A DNA stretch of 64,000 nucleotides from Cryobacterium sp. HLT2-28 (GCF_004402495.1 NZ_SOFH01000020.1:62001-126000); one strand, 5' to 3'; shown: positions 39,873 to 49,560, numbered from the stretch's first letter. Made by a program: numbers and translations. Notes: a model not told the origin generated them from the letters alone.

Positions 39873-40733
39873 ATGGATCTGAACACCGTTCTGACTCTCA
39901 CCTCTGCCCGCAGCCGCGACGACCTGGCCGCCCTCGGGCCGACGGTGGCGCCGCTGGCCGGCGGCACCGACCTGTTCGGCGAGCCGCAGACCCACCTGAC
40001 CGGGCTGGTCGACCTGCAGAGCCTCGGCTGGGAGCCGCTCACGGTCACCGATGGGGGCCTCGACATCGCCGCCACCTGCACCATCGCCCAGCTGTCCCGG
40101 CTGCCGGAAGCGATCGGGCTGGCCGCGCATCCGCTCTTCTTCCAGTGCGCCGCCGCACTCTACGGCTCGTTCAAGATCTGGAACGTCGCCACGGTCGGCG
40201 GCAACCTGTGCGCGTCGCTGCCGGCCGGGCCGATGACGGCGCTGGCCGCGGCCCTCGACGGCGAGGTCCTCCTCTGGCGCGCGGACGGCAGCGACGAGCG
40301 CCTGCCCGCCGTGGACTTCGTGACGGGCAACCAGGCCAACCGGCTGGACCCCGGCGATGTGCTGCGCTCGGTCTTCCTCCCGGCGTCGACGCTGCGCTCC
40401 CGCACGGCCTTCCGCCGGATCGCCCTCTCCCCGCTCGGCCGCTCCGGCACCCTGCTGATCGGCCGCTCCGACGCCGACGGCGGCTTCGCGCTCACCGTCA
40501 CCGCCGGCACCGTGCACCCGGTGCAGCTCCGCTACGACTCCGCCCCCTCGGCGAGCGCGCTCGCGCGCGACATCGCCGCGATCGACGCCTGGTTCACGGA
40601 TGCCCACGGCGCCGCCGACTGGCGCCGCGCCGTGAGCGGCGTGCTGGGCGAGGAGATCCGGGCCGAACTCACTCACGGGCAGGGCAACCCGGGCTACTCC
40701 TGGGAGGACGCGCGCGAGGGGGTGCGGGCATGA
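39873..40733 (+). CDS. FAD-binding subunit of a xanthine-dehydrogenase-family molybdoenzyme
   Basis: The 286-residue subunit carries electrons from the Fe-S clusters to NAD or another acceptor. FAD motifs of the CoxM/XdhB family are visible: PLAGGTDLFG near residue 28 and WNVATVGGNLCASLPAGPMT near residue 104. GGGGAT precedes the ATG. Its stop overlaps the start of the Fe-S/Mo subunit (ATGA), so the pair encodes the enzyme. A purine substrate is suggested by the guanine deaminase gene nearby. Confidence 0.9.
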   Translation: MDLNTVLTLTSARSRDDLAALGPTVAPLAGGTDLFGEPQTHLTGLVDLQSLGWEPLTVTDGGLDIAATCTIAQLSRLPEAIGLAAHPLFFQCAAALYGSFKIWNVATVGGNLCASLPAGPMTALAAALDGEVLLWRADGSDERLPAVDFVTGNQANRLDPGDVLRSVFLPASTLRSRTAFRRIALSPLGRSGTLLIGRSDADGGFALTVTAGTVHPVQLRYDSAPSASALARDIAAIDAWFTDAHGAADWRRAVSGVLGEEIRAELTHGQGNPGYSWEDAREGVRA

Positions 40734-43426
40734 GGCTCGCCGTGAACGGGTCGCCGGTCGACGCCCAGGCCGCCCCCGGGCAGTGCCTGCGCTCCTTCCT
40801 GCGCGAGCAGGAGCACTTCGAGGTGAAGAAGGGCTGCGACACGGGCGACTGCGGCGCCTGCTCGGTGCTGGTCGACGGCACCCCCGTGCACTCCTGTGTC
40901 TTCCCGGCCTTCCGCGCCGAGGACACGCAGGTCACGACGGCGGCCGGACTGGGCCTGCCCGGCAACCTCGCACCGGTGCAGCAGCGATTCGTCGACGCCG
41001 GCGGCTTCCAGTGCGGCTTCTGCACCCCCGGCATGGTCGTGACCGCCTCCACCCTGACCGAGCACGACCACGACGACCTGCCGCGCCTGCTCAAGGGCAA
41101 CCTGTGCCGCTGCACCGGATATCGCTCGATCGCGGACGCCATCCGCGGCACGCACACACCCTCGGACGGGTCGGCGTGCGCCCCCGTCGAAACTCCCGCC
41201 GAAACTCCCGCCGAGACTCCCGCCGACGCCCCCGCCTCGACTCTGGGCCGGGTGATCCGCACCGGCAAGGTCGGCACCTCGCTGCGCGCCCCGGCGAGTG
41301 AACGGATCGTGAGCGGGCAGGAACCGTACACGCTCGACGTCGCCGTGCCCGGCCTGACTCACCTGAGTGTGCTGCGGAGCCCGCATGCCCACGCGCGCAT
41401 CCGCTCGATCGACACCCGGGCGGCCGCCGCCCTGCCGGGCGTGCACGCCGTGCTCAGCCACGCCGACTCCCCCGCCACCCTCTACTCCACCGGCCGGCAC
41501 GAGGACCGGCTCGACGACCCGGACGACACCCTCGTCTTCGACCGGGTGCTGCGGTTCCGCGGCCAGCGGGTCGCGGCCGTCGTCGCCGACACCGTGGCGA
41601 TCGCCGAGGCCGCCTGCCGGCTGATCTCCGTCGACTACGAGCTGCTGCCCGCGGTCTTCGACCCGGCCGAGGCCCTCCTCCCGGGGGCCGCCCTCGTGCA
41701 CGGCGACAAGGACGCCGTCGAAAGCCGCCTGGCCGACCCGGGGCGCAACCTCGTCGCCGAGCTGCACGGCGAGTACGGCGATCTCGAGGCCGGCCTGGTC
41801 GAGGCCACCCGGCTCGTCACCGGAGACTGGCAGACGCAGCGGGTGGCGCACACCCAGCTGGAGACCCATGCCACGATCGGCTGGCTCGAGGACGACCGGC
41901 TGGTGCTCCGCACGAGCTCCCAGGTGCCCTTCCTGGTGCACCGGGAGATCTGCCGGCTGTTCGACCTGGACCCGGCCGGCGTGCGCGTGTTCACCGCCCG
42001 GGTCGGCGGTGGCTTCGGCGGCAAGCAGGAGATCCTCACCGAGGACGTCGTCACCCTCGCCGTGCTGAAGACCGGGCGGCCGGTGCAGTACGAGTTCAGC
42101 CGCACCGACGAGCTGACCGCGGCGCCGCTGCGCCACCCGATGCGGGTGAAGGTCACCCTCGGCGCGACCGACGAGGGCCGGCTCACCGCGCTCAAGGTCG
42201 GCGTGCTCTCCGACACCGGCGCCTATGGCAACCACGGCCCCGGGGTGATGTTCCACGGCACCTCGGAGTCGGTGAGCCTCTACGCGGTGCCGAACAAGCG
42301 GGTGGATGCCCAGAGCGTGTACACGAACAACCTCCCCTCCGGCGCGTTCCGCGGCTACGGTCTCGGCCAGGTGATCTTCGGGATCGAGTCCGCCGTCGAC
42401 GACCTCGCCCGCGACCTGGGGATGAACCCGTTCGACCTGCGGCGGCTCAACTGCGTCGGCCCAGCCGACCCGCTGGTGGTCACCCAGGTGGAGGGCGACG
42501 ACCTGATCTTCGGCAGCTACGGCCTCGACCAGTGCCTCGACCTGGCCCAGGCCGCGCTCGAGCGAGGCAACGGTGTGGCGGCGCCCGACGGCCCGCAGTG
42601 GCAGGTGGGCGAGGGAATGGCGACCGCGATGATCGCCACCATGCCGCCGCGCGGGCACTTCGCGCACGCCTCGGTGACCCTGGAGCCGACCGGCCGGTAC
42701 ACGGTGCGGGTCGGCACGGCCGAGTTCGGCAACGGCACGACCACCGTGCACGCCCAGCTCGCGGCGACGGCGCTGAACATCGACCCCGGCCTGATCGACA
42801 TCCTGCACTCCGACACCGACGCATCCGGTTACGACACGGGCGCGTACGGCTCGGCCGGGGTCGTCGTCGCCGGCAAGGCCGTGCTGCGTGCGGCGACGCG
42901 TCTGGCGGAGAAGCTCAGCGCCGGGACATACGGGCCGGCCCCCGTGAGCGCCGAGGCCGACGAGGATGGCGCGAGGCGCTCGGTCGCGTTCAACGTGCAG
43001 GCGTTCCGGGTGGCGGTGTCAACCCTCACCGGGGAGGTGCTCATCCTCCAGTCGATCCAGGCCGCGGACGCCGGGGTCGTGATGAACCCCGACCAGTGCC
43101 GCGGCCAGATCGAGGGCGGCGTCGCCCAGGCGATCGGCTCGTCGCTGTTCGAGGAGGTCATCCTCGACGGGGCCGGCCGGGTCACCACGAGCGTGCTGCG
43201 CAACTACCACATCCCGCTGCTGGCCGACCTGCCGGTGACCGAGGTGTACTTCGCCGAGACGACGGATGCGCTCGGCCCGCTCGGCGCGAAGTCGATGAGC
43301 GAGTCGCCCTACAACCCGGTCGCCCCGGCCCTGGCCAATGCGGTGCGCGACGCCATCGGCATCCGCCCCTACGAGCTGCCGATGTCGCGCGACCGGATCT
43401 GGCGCCTGATGCACCCCGGCGCCTGA
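40730..43426 (+). CDS. Fused [2Fe-2S] and molybdopterin subunit, xanthine-dehydrogenase family
   Basis: The 898-residue protein joins two normally separate subunits. Residues 1-145 hold the plant-type [2Fe-2S] cluster (Cys 36, 41, 44, 56) and the second cluster (Cys 94, 97, 125, 127 in QCGFCTPG and LCRCTGY). A PETPAETPADAP linker leads to the Mo domain: RVGGGFGGKQEI, SGAFRGYGLGQ and, near the C terminus, GAKSMSESPYNPVAPALANA with the active-site Glu. The substrate is probably a purine, but aldehyde or other N-heterocycle oxidation cannot be excluded. Confidence 0.88.
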   Translation: MRLAVNGSPVDAQAAPGQCLRSFLREQEHFEVKKGCDTGDCGACSVLVDGTPVHSCVFPAFRAEDTQVTTAAGLGLPGNLAPVQQRFVDAGGFQCGFCTPGMVVTASTLTEHDHDDLPRLLKGNLCRCTGYRSIADAIRGTHTPSDGSACAPVETPAETPAETPADAPASTLGRVIRTGKVGTSLRAPASERIVSGQEPYTLDVAVPGLTHLSVLRSPHAHARIRSIDTRAAAALPGVHAVLSHADSPATLYSTGRHEDRLDDPDDTLVFDRVLRFRGQRVAAVVADTVAIAEAACRLISVDYELLPAVFDPAEALLPGAALVHGDKDAVESRLADPGRNLVAELHGEYGDLEAGLVEATRLVTGDWQTQRVAHTQLETHATIGWLEDDRLVLRTSSQVPFLVHREICRLFDLDPAGVRVFTARVGGGFGGKQEILTEDVVTLAVLKTGRPVQYEFSRTDELTAAPLRHPMRVKVTLGATDEGRLTALKVGVLSDTGAYGNHGPGVMFHGTSESVSLYAVPNKRVDAQSVYTNNLPSGAFRGYGLGQVIFGIESAVDDLARDLGMNPFDLRRLNCVGPADPLVVTQVEGDDLIFGSYGLDQCLDLAQAALERGNGVAAPDGPQWQVGEGMATAMIATMPPRGHFAHASVTLEPTGRYTVRVGTAEFGNGTTTVHAQLAATALNIDPGLIDILHSDTDASGYDTGAYGSAGVVVAGKAVLRAATRLAEKLSAGTYGPAPVSAEADEDGARRSVAFNVQAFRVAVSTLTGEVLILQSIQAADAGVVMNPDQCRGQIEGGVAQAIGSSLFEEVILDGAGRVTTSVLRNYHIPLLADLPVTEVYFAETTDALGPLGAKSMSESPYNPVAPALANAVRDAIGIRPYELPMSRDRIWRLMHPGA

Positions 43427-43435
43427 CCCCGGGGG

Positions 43436-46400
43436 TTACCGGCCCCGCTTCTGGTCGTCGACGAGCACGGCCACGGTGCGGGCGGGAGCGGTGACCGTGC
43501 CGGTGGCCGTGTCCCAGGTCGTGGTCTTGACTACGGCATCCGTGCCCGTCGCCTGGGTGCGGCTGAGCTGGTAGCTCTTGCCGGCCAGCTCCGTCAGCAC
43601 GATCGTCTGCGGTTCGGGGCTCGCGTTGAACACCGTGAGCACACCGTCGATCTTGCGGTCGACGTCGGCGCCGACGGTGTCGTCGAGGCGCATCACGATG
43701 ACACCGGGGATCTCGGTCGGACCTCCCGCCGGGAAGGTCAGTTTCTGCTTGATCAGCTTCGCCTCGCCGAGCCGGAACAGCTCGGTCGACTGCTTGAGCC
43801 GAAGCAGATCCTGCGCCTGGCTCGACGCGGCCGCGATGTCGGCCGGGGTCGGCACGAGCGCCGGGTCCTCGAGCAGCGGCCGCTGGATGTCCCATTTGTC
43901 CTTGTTCGCGGCCGCCGACGGCAGGCCCACCCCGAAGTTGTTCGTCTGGCCGGTCCAGTCGATCCGGTTGAACCAGTCACCCGAGTTGTAGCTGTCCCGG
44001 TCGAGGGACTTGGAGCGCAGCAGATCGGTGCCCGCGTGCCAGAGCGACGGTGCCTGGGAGAGGGTCGCGGTGGCCAGGGAGAGGGTGTTCATCCGCACCC
44101 GGTCGGTCATCGCGGAGTCGGCCGGCATCTTGAGGGCGAGCAGGTCGAAGAGCGTCTCGTTGTCGTGAGCGTCGACATAGTTGATCACCTCGGCCGGCTG
44201 GTCGGCGTAGCCGGCCGGGGACCCGTTGTAGTCGAGCTGGTCGCCGCGCTTCACCGTGCCGTCGCCGGTGACGAAACTGAAGTCACGGAGGTTCCCCGCG
44301 AGCCCCAGCCGCACCAGGTCGCTGGCCGTGGCCAGCTTGGCCAGGGCCTGCTCCGGGGTGCCGTTGATCGCCGCGCCGTTCGGATCGGTGCCGAGCCCGG
44401 TGCCGAAGCCCTGCTGCTGCACCGTGCCGCCGTCGACGGGACTGCCGCCGTGCACGGCGTCGCGCAGCCGGTCGTTGAAGGTGCCGATGCCGGTGCCGCC
44501 GAGCTGGCCCTGTTTCGCCTGCTCGAACAGCGCGTTCTTCGCCACCTCACCGAAGTCCCAGCCCTCGCCGTAGAGGTAGATGGCCTTGCCGTCCACTCCG
44601 TCCTTCTTCTCGGTCAGCGTGTTCAGCGCCTTCCGCACGTTCAGCAGGTTCTCCTTCGAGTGGTGACCCATCAGGTCGAATCGGAAGCCGTCGACCCGGT
44701 ACTCCCTGGCCCAGAGCACGACCGAGTCGACCATCAGCCGTTCGGCCAGCCGGTGCTCGGTGGCCACGTTCTGGCAGCAGGTCGAGGTCTCGACCGCGCC
44801 CAGCGGGTTCAACCGGTGGTAGTAGCCGGGCACGACCTTGTCGAGCACGGACTTGGCCGTCTGGCCGCTCGCCGCGGTGTGGTTGTAGACCTCGTCGAGC
44901 ACGACCTGGAGGCCGTCGTCGTGCAGGGCGCCGACCATGCTGCGGAACTCCGCCACCCGGGCTCCGCCGCGCGGGTTGACCGCATAGGAGCCCTCCGGCG
45001 CCTGGAAGTGCAGCGGGTCGTAGCCCCAGTTGAAGCCGTCGGTGTCGGCCACCGCCTGCACGCACGCCTGCTGCTCGGGCGAAGCCGGCCCGAAGGAGGC
45101 GAGGTCACAGGCCGGAACGGCCTGCGTGCTGCGGTCCTCCTCGATTGTGGCGATGTCGAAGGTGGGCAGGAGGTGCACGGTGTTGAGTCCGGCATCCGCC
45201 AGCTCCTTCAGGTGCTTTGTGCCGGCGCTGTCCACGCCGAACGCGCCGTAGGTTCCGCGGAGCGCCGCTGGCACGCTCTGGTCGGAGATCGAGAAGTCAC
45301 GCACGTGCAGTTCGTAGATCGAACGGTCCACGACGTTCTCGATCTCGGGCGACTCGGCCCGCTCCCACTTCTTCGGCCGGAAGTCCCGGTTCGACAGGTC
45401 GACGAACACCGACCGGGTCGAGTTGGTGGTCAGGGCCACCGAGTAGGGGTCGGTGACCTGGTTCACCTCGATCTTGCCGGTGGTCGGTGCGAACACGGTG
45501 ACTTCGAACGCGAAGGATGCGTCGGCCCAGCTCTTCTGGCCCGTCGCCGTCCAGGTTCCGTCGGTCTGGCGTTTCAGCGCGACCCGTTCGGGTTCGGCGG
45601 CGTCCCCGGCGGTCCAGGCGAGCAGGTCCACCTTCTGCGCGGTCGGCGCCCAGACCGAGACGGTCGGCCGTTTCTTCGACCAGGTGACGCCGAGCGGCCG
45701 GGCGGTGGCGACATCCGCGTAGAGGTCATCGAGCACGCCGGGCAGTTGAACCCCGGTGAGCGCGCTCAGCACGTCGCCGGCGCCGGCCTGGCTGACCTGC
45801 AGCTGGGTGGTGAGCAGCGACTCGATTGCGGCACGGTCGGTGCCGACCGGGCGCAGCACGACGGAGTTCGCCAGTGCGGGGAACGCCTTCTTCTGGGCGT
45901 CGGTCAGCCCGTCCTTGTCGTAGGCGAGTTTCACGGCGTCGCCGCCGGTCACGGCGCCGTCGACGAGGGCAAGGGTCGCGTCCGGCGAGGAGTGCAGGGC
46001 GTAGACGAGGTCGGCCGGATCAGTGTTCACCGGCAGCAGGTCGCGCGGCCAGGCCAGCGTCTTCTCGCTCAGCCAGTGGGCGCGCTGCTGGCCGGTGCCG
46101 GCGAGCGGCGGGTCGGTGGCTTCGATGGTGAGCACGTGGCTGGCCAGGTTGTAGTTGAAGGTGGTCTGCTTGCCTTCGGTCACGCTGAAGCCGATGTTGG
46201 CGCCGTTCGGCACGCCGTTCGCGCCGTAGTTCTCGTCCCAGCCGAGATTGTGCGCCACCTTGCCCTCGTAGCTGCCGGTGGGCAGGGTGCTGGTGCTCCA
46301 GCTGAGGATGCCGTCACCGTCCACGTCCTGCAGCCAGGTGGCGAGGCAGTCGGGTTTCCAGTCTCCGGGGCACCCGGCCTCCTCCTGGAAGGAGCCGGCG

Positions 46401-49177
46401 GCGACGACGATCGGGCCCTGCGCGGTGTTCTGGAAGAAGTTGTTGCGCGGGTCGAAGTAGAACGTCACCGGTCCGCCGGGTGCGGTGAAGGCGACGTTCG
46501 CGCCGTTCGGCACCCCGCCTGCCCCGTAGTTGATGTCCCAGGAGCCGTTGATCGCGATCTTGTACTCGTAGGCGCCGGCCGGCAGGTCGAAGGTGCCGGC
46601 GTAGACGCCGTCGGCGCGCTTGGTGAGCTTCGCGGCCTCGCAGCCGGGCTGCCAGTCGCCCGCACAGCCGATCTCCGAGTCGAGGCTGCCAGCGACCGTG
46701 ACCAGGTCGATGGCGGGCGTCGGCGGCGCGGTGTCGGCAAGGGAGACGGTGTTGCCCACCGAGGCGTAGGTGGAGGCGGCGGCGCGCTGGCCGGCGGCAT
46801 CCGTGGTCACCGCGCGGTATTCGACCAGGGTGCCCTTGGCCAGCCCTGCGGTGTCGTGGAAGACCCGGGGGGTGGTGTCCTCCGCGGTGCCGAGGGCGCT
46901 CCAGTCCGGGGAGCCGACGACGCGCCAGGCGAAGCCGGTCTCGGCCCAGGTGCCCTCGTCGACCGCGGCGGCCACGGGTGAGACTCCGGATACGCCGGCG
47001 CCGGCCTTCGGGGCGGCGACCGTGATCGCGGTGGCCGCGGAAGGCGCGGTGACCGGGCGGTCGGCGACGAGCACGACCGAGCCGAGCGCGGGAACGGTGA
47101 CCGAGAGGTCACCCGTTGCCGAGGCGGTGCCCGGCGTTCCGGCTCCGTAGAGCACGGAGAAGGCCGCGTTGCCCGTGAGGGTCGGCACGGTGACGGTCTT
47201 GGCGGCAGCCGAGTTGTTGACGGCGACGAGGTGCTCGATCTTCGCGGTGCGGTCGACCCGGCTGAAGGCGTAGACGCCGGCTCCGCTGTCGGTGTAGCGC
47301 TCGATCTGGGCGCCGGTGGCCAGGGCCGGGTTGTTCTTGCGCAGCGCGGAGAGGGCGCTGATATGGGTGCAGAGCGGGACGTCCGTGCCGAACCGGTCGA
47401 CCGACCCGGCCGTCTCCCCCGTGATCAGCGGCTGGTTCTGGTAGTCGGCGACCTGGCTGGCGAACAGGGACTGGCGGGCGTCCTTGTCGCCGCCGGTGCC
47501 GGCGAAGCCCTGCTCGTCGCCGTAGTAGACGACGGGCTGGCCGCGGGTGAGGTACATCAGGTCGTGGGCGAGCTTGTCCCGCTGCACCGGTGAGTCTGTG
47601 TTCTTCAGGAAGGAGCCGATCCGGCCCATGTCGTGGTTGCCGAGGAAGGTCGGCAGGGCGTAGGCGTTGGAGTCGGGGGTGGTGTACCGGTCGTCGCTGG
47701 CGAACAGTTGGCTGAGACCCTTGGCCGAGTTGCCGGCCGCGAAGCTCGTGGCCTGAGCCTGGAAGCCGAAGTCGAGCACAGAGCTGAGGTCGGTCTTCCG
47801 CACATAGGGAGAGGTCTTGGCGGCATCCGCGTCATAGACCTCGCCGAACATGAAGAAGTCGGGCTTGCCGTTGGCCCGGGCATAGTCGCGCACCGCGGTG
47901 GACCAGGTCTGCCAGAACTCGAGGTTCACATGCTTGACGGTGTCGATGCGGAAACCGTCGATGCCGAGGTCGACCCAGGTCTTGTAGACGTCGATGAAGC
48001 CGTTCACGACGGTCGGGTTCTCGGTCATCAGGTCGTCGAGGCCGGAGAAGTCGCCGTCGAGGGCGCTCTCCCCCTCAAAGGTCGAGTCGCCGCGGTTGTG
48101 GTAGAGCGTGGGGTCGTTCAGCCAGGCCGGCACCTTGCGGTTCGCGTTCTCGGCGCTGAGCGTCGGCGTGTACGGGAACGAGGTCGTGTCGAGCACCGGG
48201 AAGTCGGGCTTTCCGGCATAGTCGGCGGGGTCGAAGGCGACGCCGGCCGCGGTCGTATACGGCGAGGTGGCCTTGTCGATGTAGCTGTACCTCTTCTCCG
48301 CGTTGTCGATCAGGTCGGCGGTGTGGTTGGTGATGATGTCGAAGTAGACCTTGATGCCGCGGGCGTGCGAGTCGGCGATCAGCGCCTCGAGTTCGGCGTT
48401 CGTGCCGAGGTGCGGGTCGATCTTCGTGAAGTCGGTGATCCAGTAGCCGTGGTAGCCGGCCGAGGCGTTCACTCCGACGCCCTGAACCGGGTTGTTCATG
48501 AACGAGGGCGTGAGCCAGAGGGCGCTCGTGCCGAGCCCCTGAATGTAGTCGAGGGAGGAGCGGAGGCCGGCGAGGTCGCCGCCGTTGTAGAAGCCCTTGT
48601 TGGTCGGGTCGAAGCCGGAGACCTGCGGGTCGGCGCCGAGGCCGGCCGTGTTGTTGGTCGGGTCGCCGTCTCTGAACCGGTCGGTCATCACGAAGTAGAA
48701 CTGTTCGTTGCTGCCGGGTTCGCGGATGGGGGCGGTCGCGAGCGGGGCATCCGCCGCGGAGTACGGTCCGGCGAGGCTGAGCGCCTCAAGCCCGACCCGC
48801 TTCTTGGCGAGATCGAAGGTGAACCGCAGGGTGCTGTCGCCGGCGATGGTCAACGGGATGTTGTCGGCCCCGCCATCGAGCCCGTACGCGACATCCCAGC
48901 TGTCGTTCAGCGCCACCTTGTAGTCATAACTGCCGGCGGGGAGGGTGAACTCGGCCGCCCACACCCCGTCGACCCCGGTCGGGGCGAGGTCGGTGGCATT
49001 GCAGTCCGGCGCCCAGTCGGCGGTGCAGCCGAGCTCGTTCTGGAGGCTGCCGACGAGGGCGACGGTCGGTGTGGCTGCCGCGGCGGCGATCGGGGCGAAG
49101 ACGAGGCCGGAGACGATGATCGCCCCTGATCCGATCGTGGCCAGGATGCGGCGTGCGGCGGTGCGTTCGGTCAGCAT
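43436..49177 (-). CDS. Secreted amylopullulanase with two GH13 modules and three X25 modules
   Basis: The 1913-residue enzyme has a signal peptide (TIGSGAIIVSGLVFAPIAAA). An X25 starch module follows at about 40-125. The first GH13 domain is an alpha-amylase (nucleophile in DGFRIDTVKH near 409, acid in FGEVYD near 443, FLGNHD near 512). Two more X25 modules lie near 829 and 929. A CBM48-like domain near 1180 precedes the second GH13, a pullulanase (DGFRFDLMGHHS near 1499, YGEGWDFGE near 1539, DAHDNETLFD near 1671). ATG at 49177 has GGGGAGA upstream. No LPXTG or membrane anchor is seen. The gene converges on the dehydrogenase operon with 9 bp between the stops. Confidence 0.93.
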   Translation of the reverse strand: MLTERTAARRILATIGSGAIIVSGLVFAPIAAAAATPTVALVGSLQNELGCTADWAPDCNATDLAPTGVDGVWAAEFTLPAGSYDYKVALNDSWDVAYGLDGGADNIPLTIAGDSTLRFTFDLAKKRVGLEALSLAGPYSAADAPLATAPIREPGSNEQFYFVMTDRFRDGDPTNNTAGLGADPQVSGFDPTNKGFYNGGDLAGLRSSLDYIQGLGTSALWLTPSFMNNPVQGVGVNASAGYHGYWITDFTKIDPHLGTNAELEALIADSHARGIKVYFDIITNHTADLIDNAEKRYSYIDKATSPYTTAAGVAFDPADYAGKPDFPVLDTTSFPYTPTLSAENANRKVPAWLNDPTLYHNRGDSTFEGESALDGDFSGLDDLMTENPTVVNGFIDVYKTWVDLGIDGFRIDTVKHVNLEFWQTWSTAVRDYARANGKPDFFMFGEVYDADAAKTSPYVRKTDLSSVLDFGFQAQATSFAAGNSAKGLSQLFASDDRYTTPDSNAYALPTFLGNHDMGRIGSFLKNTDSPVQRDKLAHDLMYLTRGQPVVYYGDEQGFAGTGGDKDARQSLFASQVADYQNQPLITGETAGSVDRFGTDVPLCTHISALSALRKNNPALATGAQIERYTDSGAGVYAFSRVDRTAKIEHLVAVNNSAAAKTVTVPTLTGNAAFSVLYGAGTPGTASATGDLSVTVPALGSVVLVADRPVTAPSAATAITVAAPKAGAGVSGVSPVAAAVDEGTWAETGFAWRVVGSPDWSALGTAEDTTPRVFHDTAGLAKGTLVEYRAVTTDAAGQRAAASTYASVGNTVSLADTAPPTPAIDLVTVAGSLDSEIGCAGDWQPGCEAAKLTKRADGVYAGTFDLPAGAYEYKIAINGSWDINYGAGGVPNGANVAFTAPGGPVTFYFDPRNNFFQNTAQGPIVVAAGSFQEEAGCPGDWKPDCLATWLQDVDGDGILSWSTSTLPTGSYEGKVAHNLGWDENYGANGVPNGANIGFSVTEGKQTTFNYNLASHVLTIEATDPPLAGTGQQRAHWLSEKTLAWPRDLLPVNTDPADLVYALHSSPDATLALVDGAVTGGDAVKLAYDKDGLTDAQKKAFPALANSVVLRPVGTDRAAIESLLTTQLQVSQAGAGDVLSALTGVQLPGVLDDLYADVATARPLGVTWSKKRPTVSVWAPTAQKVDLLAWTAGDAAEPERVALKRQTDGTWTATGQKSWADASFAFEVTVFAPTTGKIEVNQVTDPYSVALTTNSTRSVFVDLSNRDFRPKKWERAESPEIENVVDRSIYELHVRDFSISDQSVPAALRGTYGAFGVDSAGTKHLKELADAGLNTVHLLPTFDIATIEEDRSTQAVPACDLASFGPASPEQQACVQAVADTDGFNWGYDPLHFQAPEGSYAVNPRGGARVAEFRSMVGALHDDGLQVVLDEVYNHTAASGQTAKSVLDKVVPGYYHRLNPLGAVETSTCCQNVATEHRLAERLMVDSVVLWAREYRVDGFRFDLMGHHSKENLLNVRKALNTLTEKKDGVDGKAIYLYGEGWDFGEVAKNALFEQAKQGQLGGTGIGTFNDRLRDAVHGGSPVDGGTVQQQGFGTGLGTDPNGAAINGTPEQALAKLATASDLVRLGLAGNLRDFSFVTGDGTVKRGDQLDYNGSPAGYADQPAEVINYVDAHDNETLFDLLALKMPADSAMTDRVRMNTLSLATATLSQAPSLWHAGTDLLRSKSLDRDSYNSGDWFNRIDWTGQTNNFGVGLPSAAANKDKWDIQRPLLEDPALVPTPADIAAASSQAQDLLRLKQSTELFRLGEAKLIKQKLTFPAGGPTEIPGVIVMRLDDTVGADVDRKIDGVLTVFNASPEPQTIVLTELAGKSYQLSRTQATGTDAVVKTTTWDTATGTVTAPARTVAVLVDDQKRGR

Positions 49178-49224
49178 TGACTCTCCCCGTTCGGCCCGTT
49201 GCAGCGCAATGGACAACGGATCAG

Positions 49225-49254
49225 ACGCTACTCCGCGCCGCGCCGATCATGCAA
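49225..49254 (-). promoter_or_regulatory. Candidate amylopullulanase promoter
   Basis: On the minus strand TTGCAT (49254-49249), an 18 bp spacer and TAGCGT (49230-49225) resemble a sigma-70 promoter. The -35 box overlaps the proximal operator at 49250-49263, which is a repression geometry. Confidence 0.4.
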
Positions 49255-49263
49255 GCGTTTACA
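49250..49263. promoter_or_regulatory. Proximal LacI/MalR-type operator
   Basis: TGCAAGCGTTTACA is an imperfect palindrome with the central CG of LacI/MalR/CcpA-type sites, 73 bp upstream of the amylopullulanase start. It matches the perfect site 109 bp further upstream at 11 of 14 positions or more when read as TGCAARCGYTTRCA. Confidence 0.6.
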
Positions 49264-49358
49264 GGCATTTCCTCGGGATTTGGTCTGCTTGGGCCGGATC
49301 ACCCCGTTTTGTCCCTCATCGGAGAGCCAAAACGACGCTTTCCGGCTCGACGGGAGTC

Positions 49359-49372
49359 TGCAAACGTTTGCA
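49359..49372. promoter_or_regulatory. Distal LacI/MalR-type operator (perfect palindrome)
   Basis: TGCAAACGTTTGCA is a perfect 14 bp palindrome of the form used by MalR-type maltose/starch repressors. Centre-to-centre distance to the proximal site is 109 bp, allowing DNA looping. No cognate malR gene is in the window. Confidence 0.65.
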
Positions 49373-49421
49373 CCCTCGCCGTGAGCAGCGGCCATCCGAC
49401 GGAGACCGACCGCGCCAAATG

Positions 49422-49459
49422 CGCCGCTGCGCTGCAGGCGCGCCTGGAGCGCAGCGGCG
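49422..49459. repeat. 38 bp near-perfect palindrome
   Basis: CGCCGCTGCGCT and AGCGCAGCGGCG form 12 bp arms; after a single G/G mismatch the centre CAGGCG/CGCCTG continues the palindrome. It lies about 100 bp upstream of guaD, between divergent genes, so a terminator role is unlikely. It could be a large dimeric operator or a mobile palindromic element. Confidence 0.6.
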
Positions 49460-49560
49460 GAAGTGGCGCGCTCGACGCCAATTGCGACAGCCCGCCGCAC
49501 AGCGTGATCAGCGGTCGCCGGGACCGGCTCACTCCAAGCCGGGAATGCTAGACAGGAGGC

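Larger units (their letters stand above)
49178..49560. other. Divergent control region between amylopullulanase and guanine deaminase
   Basis: This 383 bp region has no supported gene. It contains two LacI/MalR-type operators, a promoter candidate for the amylopullulanase and a 38 bp palindrome nearer the guanine deaminase gene. The guaD promoter was not identified. Confidence 0.65.

Noticed and set aside
40694-42808. 700-codon frame antisense to the xanthine-dehydrogenase-type gene
   Set aside because: Sequence is low-complexity Gly/Val/His/Asp/Glu-rich, the expected reverse-frame artefact of a G+C-rich gene whose sense strand carries all catalytic motifs.
44036-46981. 981-codon frame antisense to the amylopullulanase
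   Set aside because: The same artefact; no domain is recognisable and the minus-strand gene has complete GH13 motifs.
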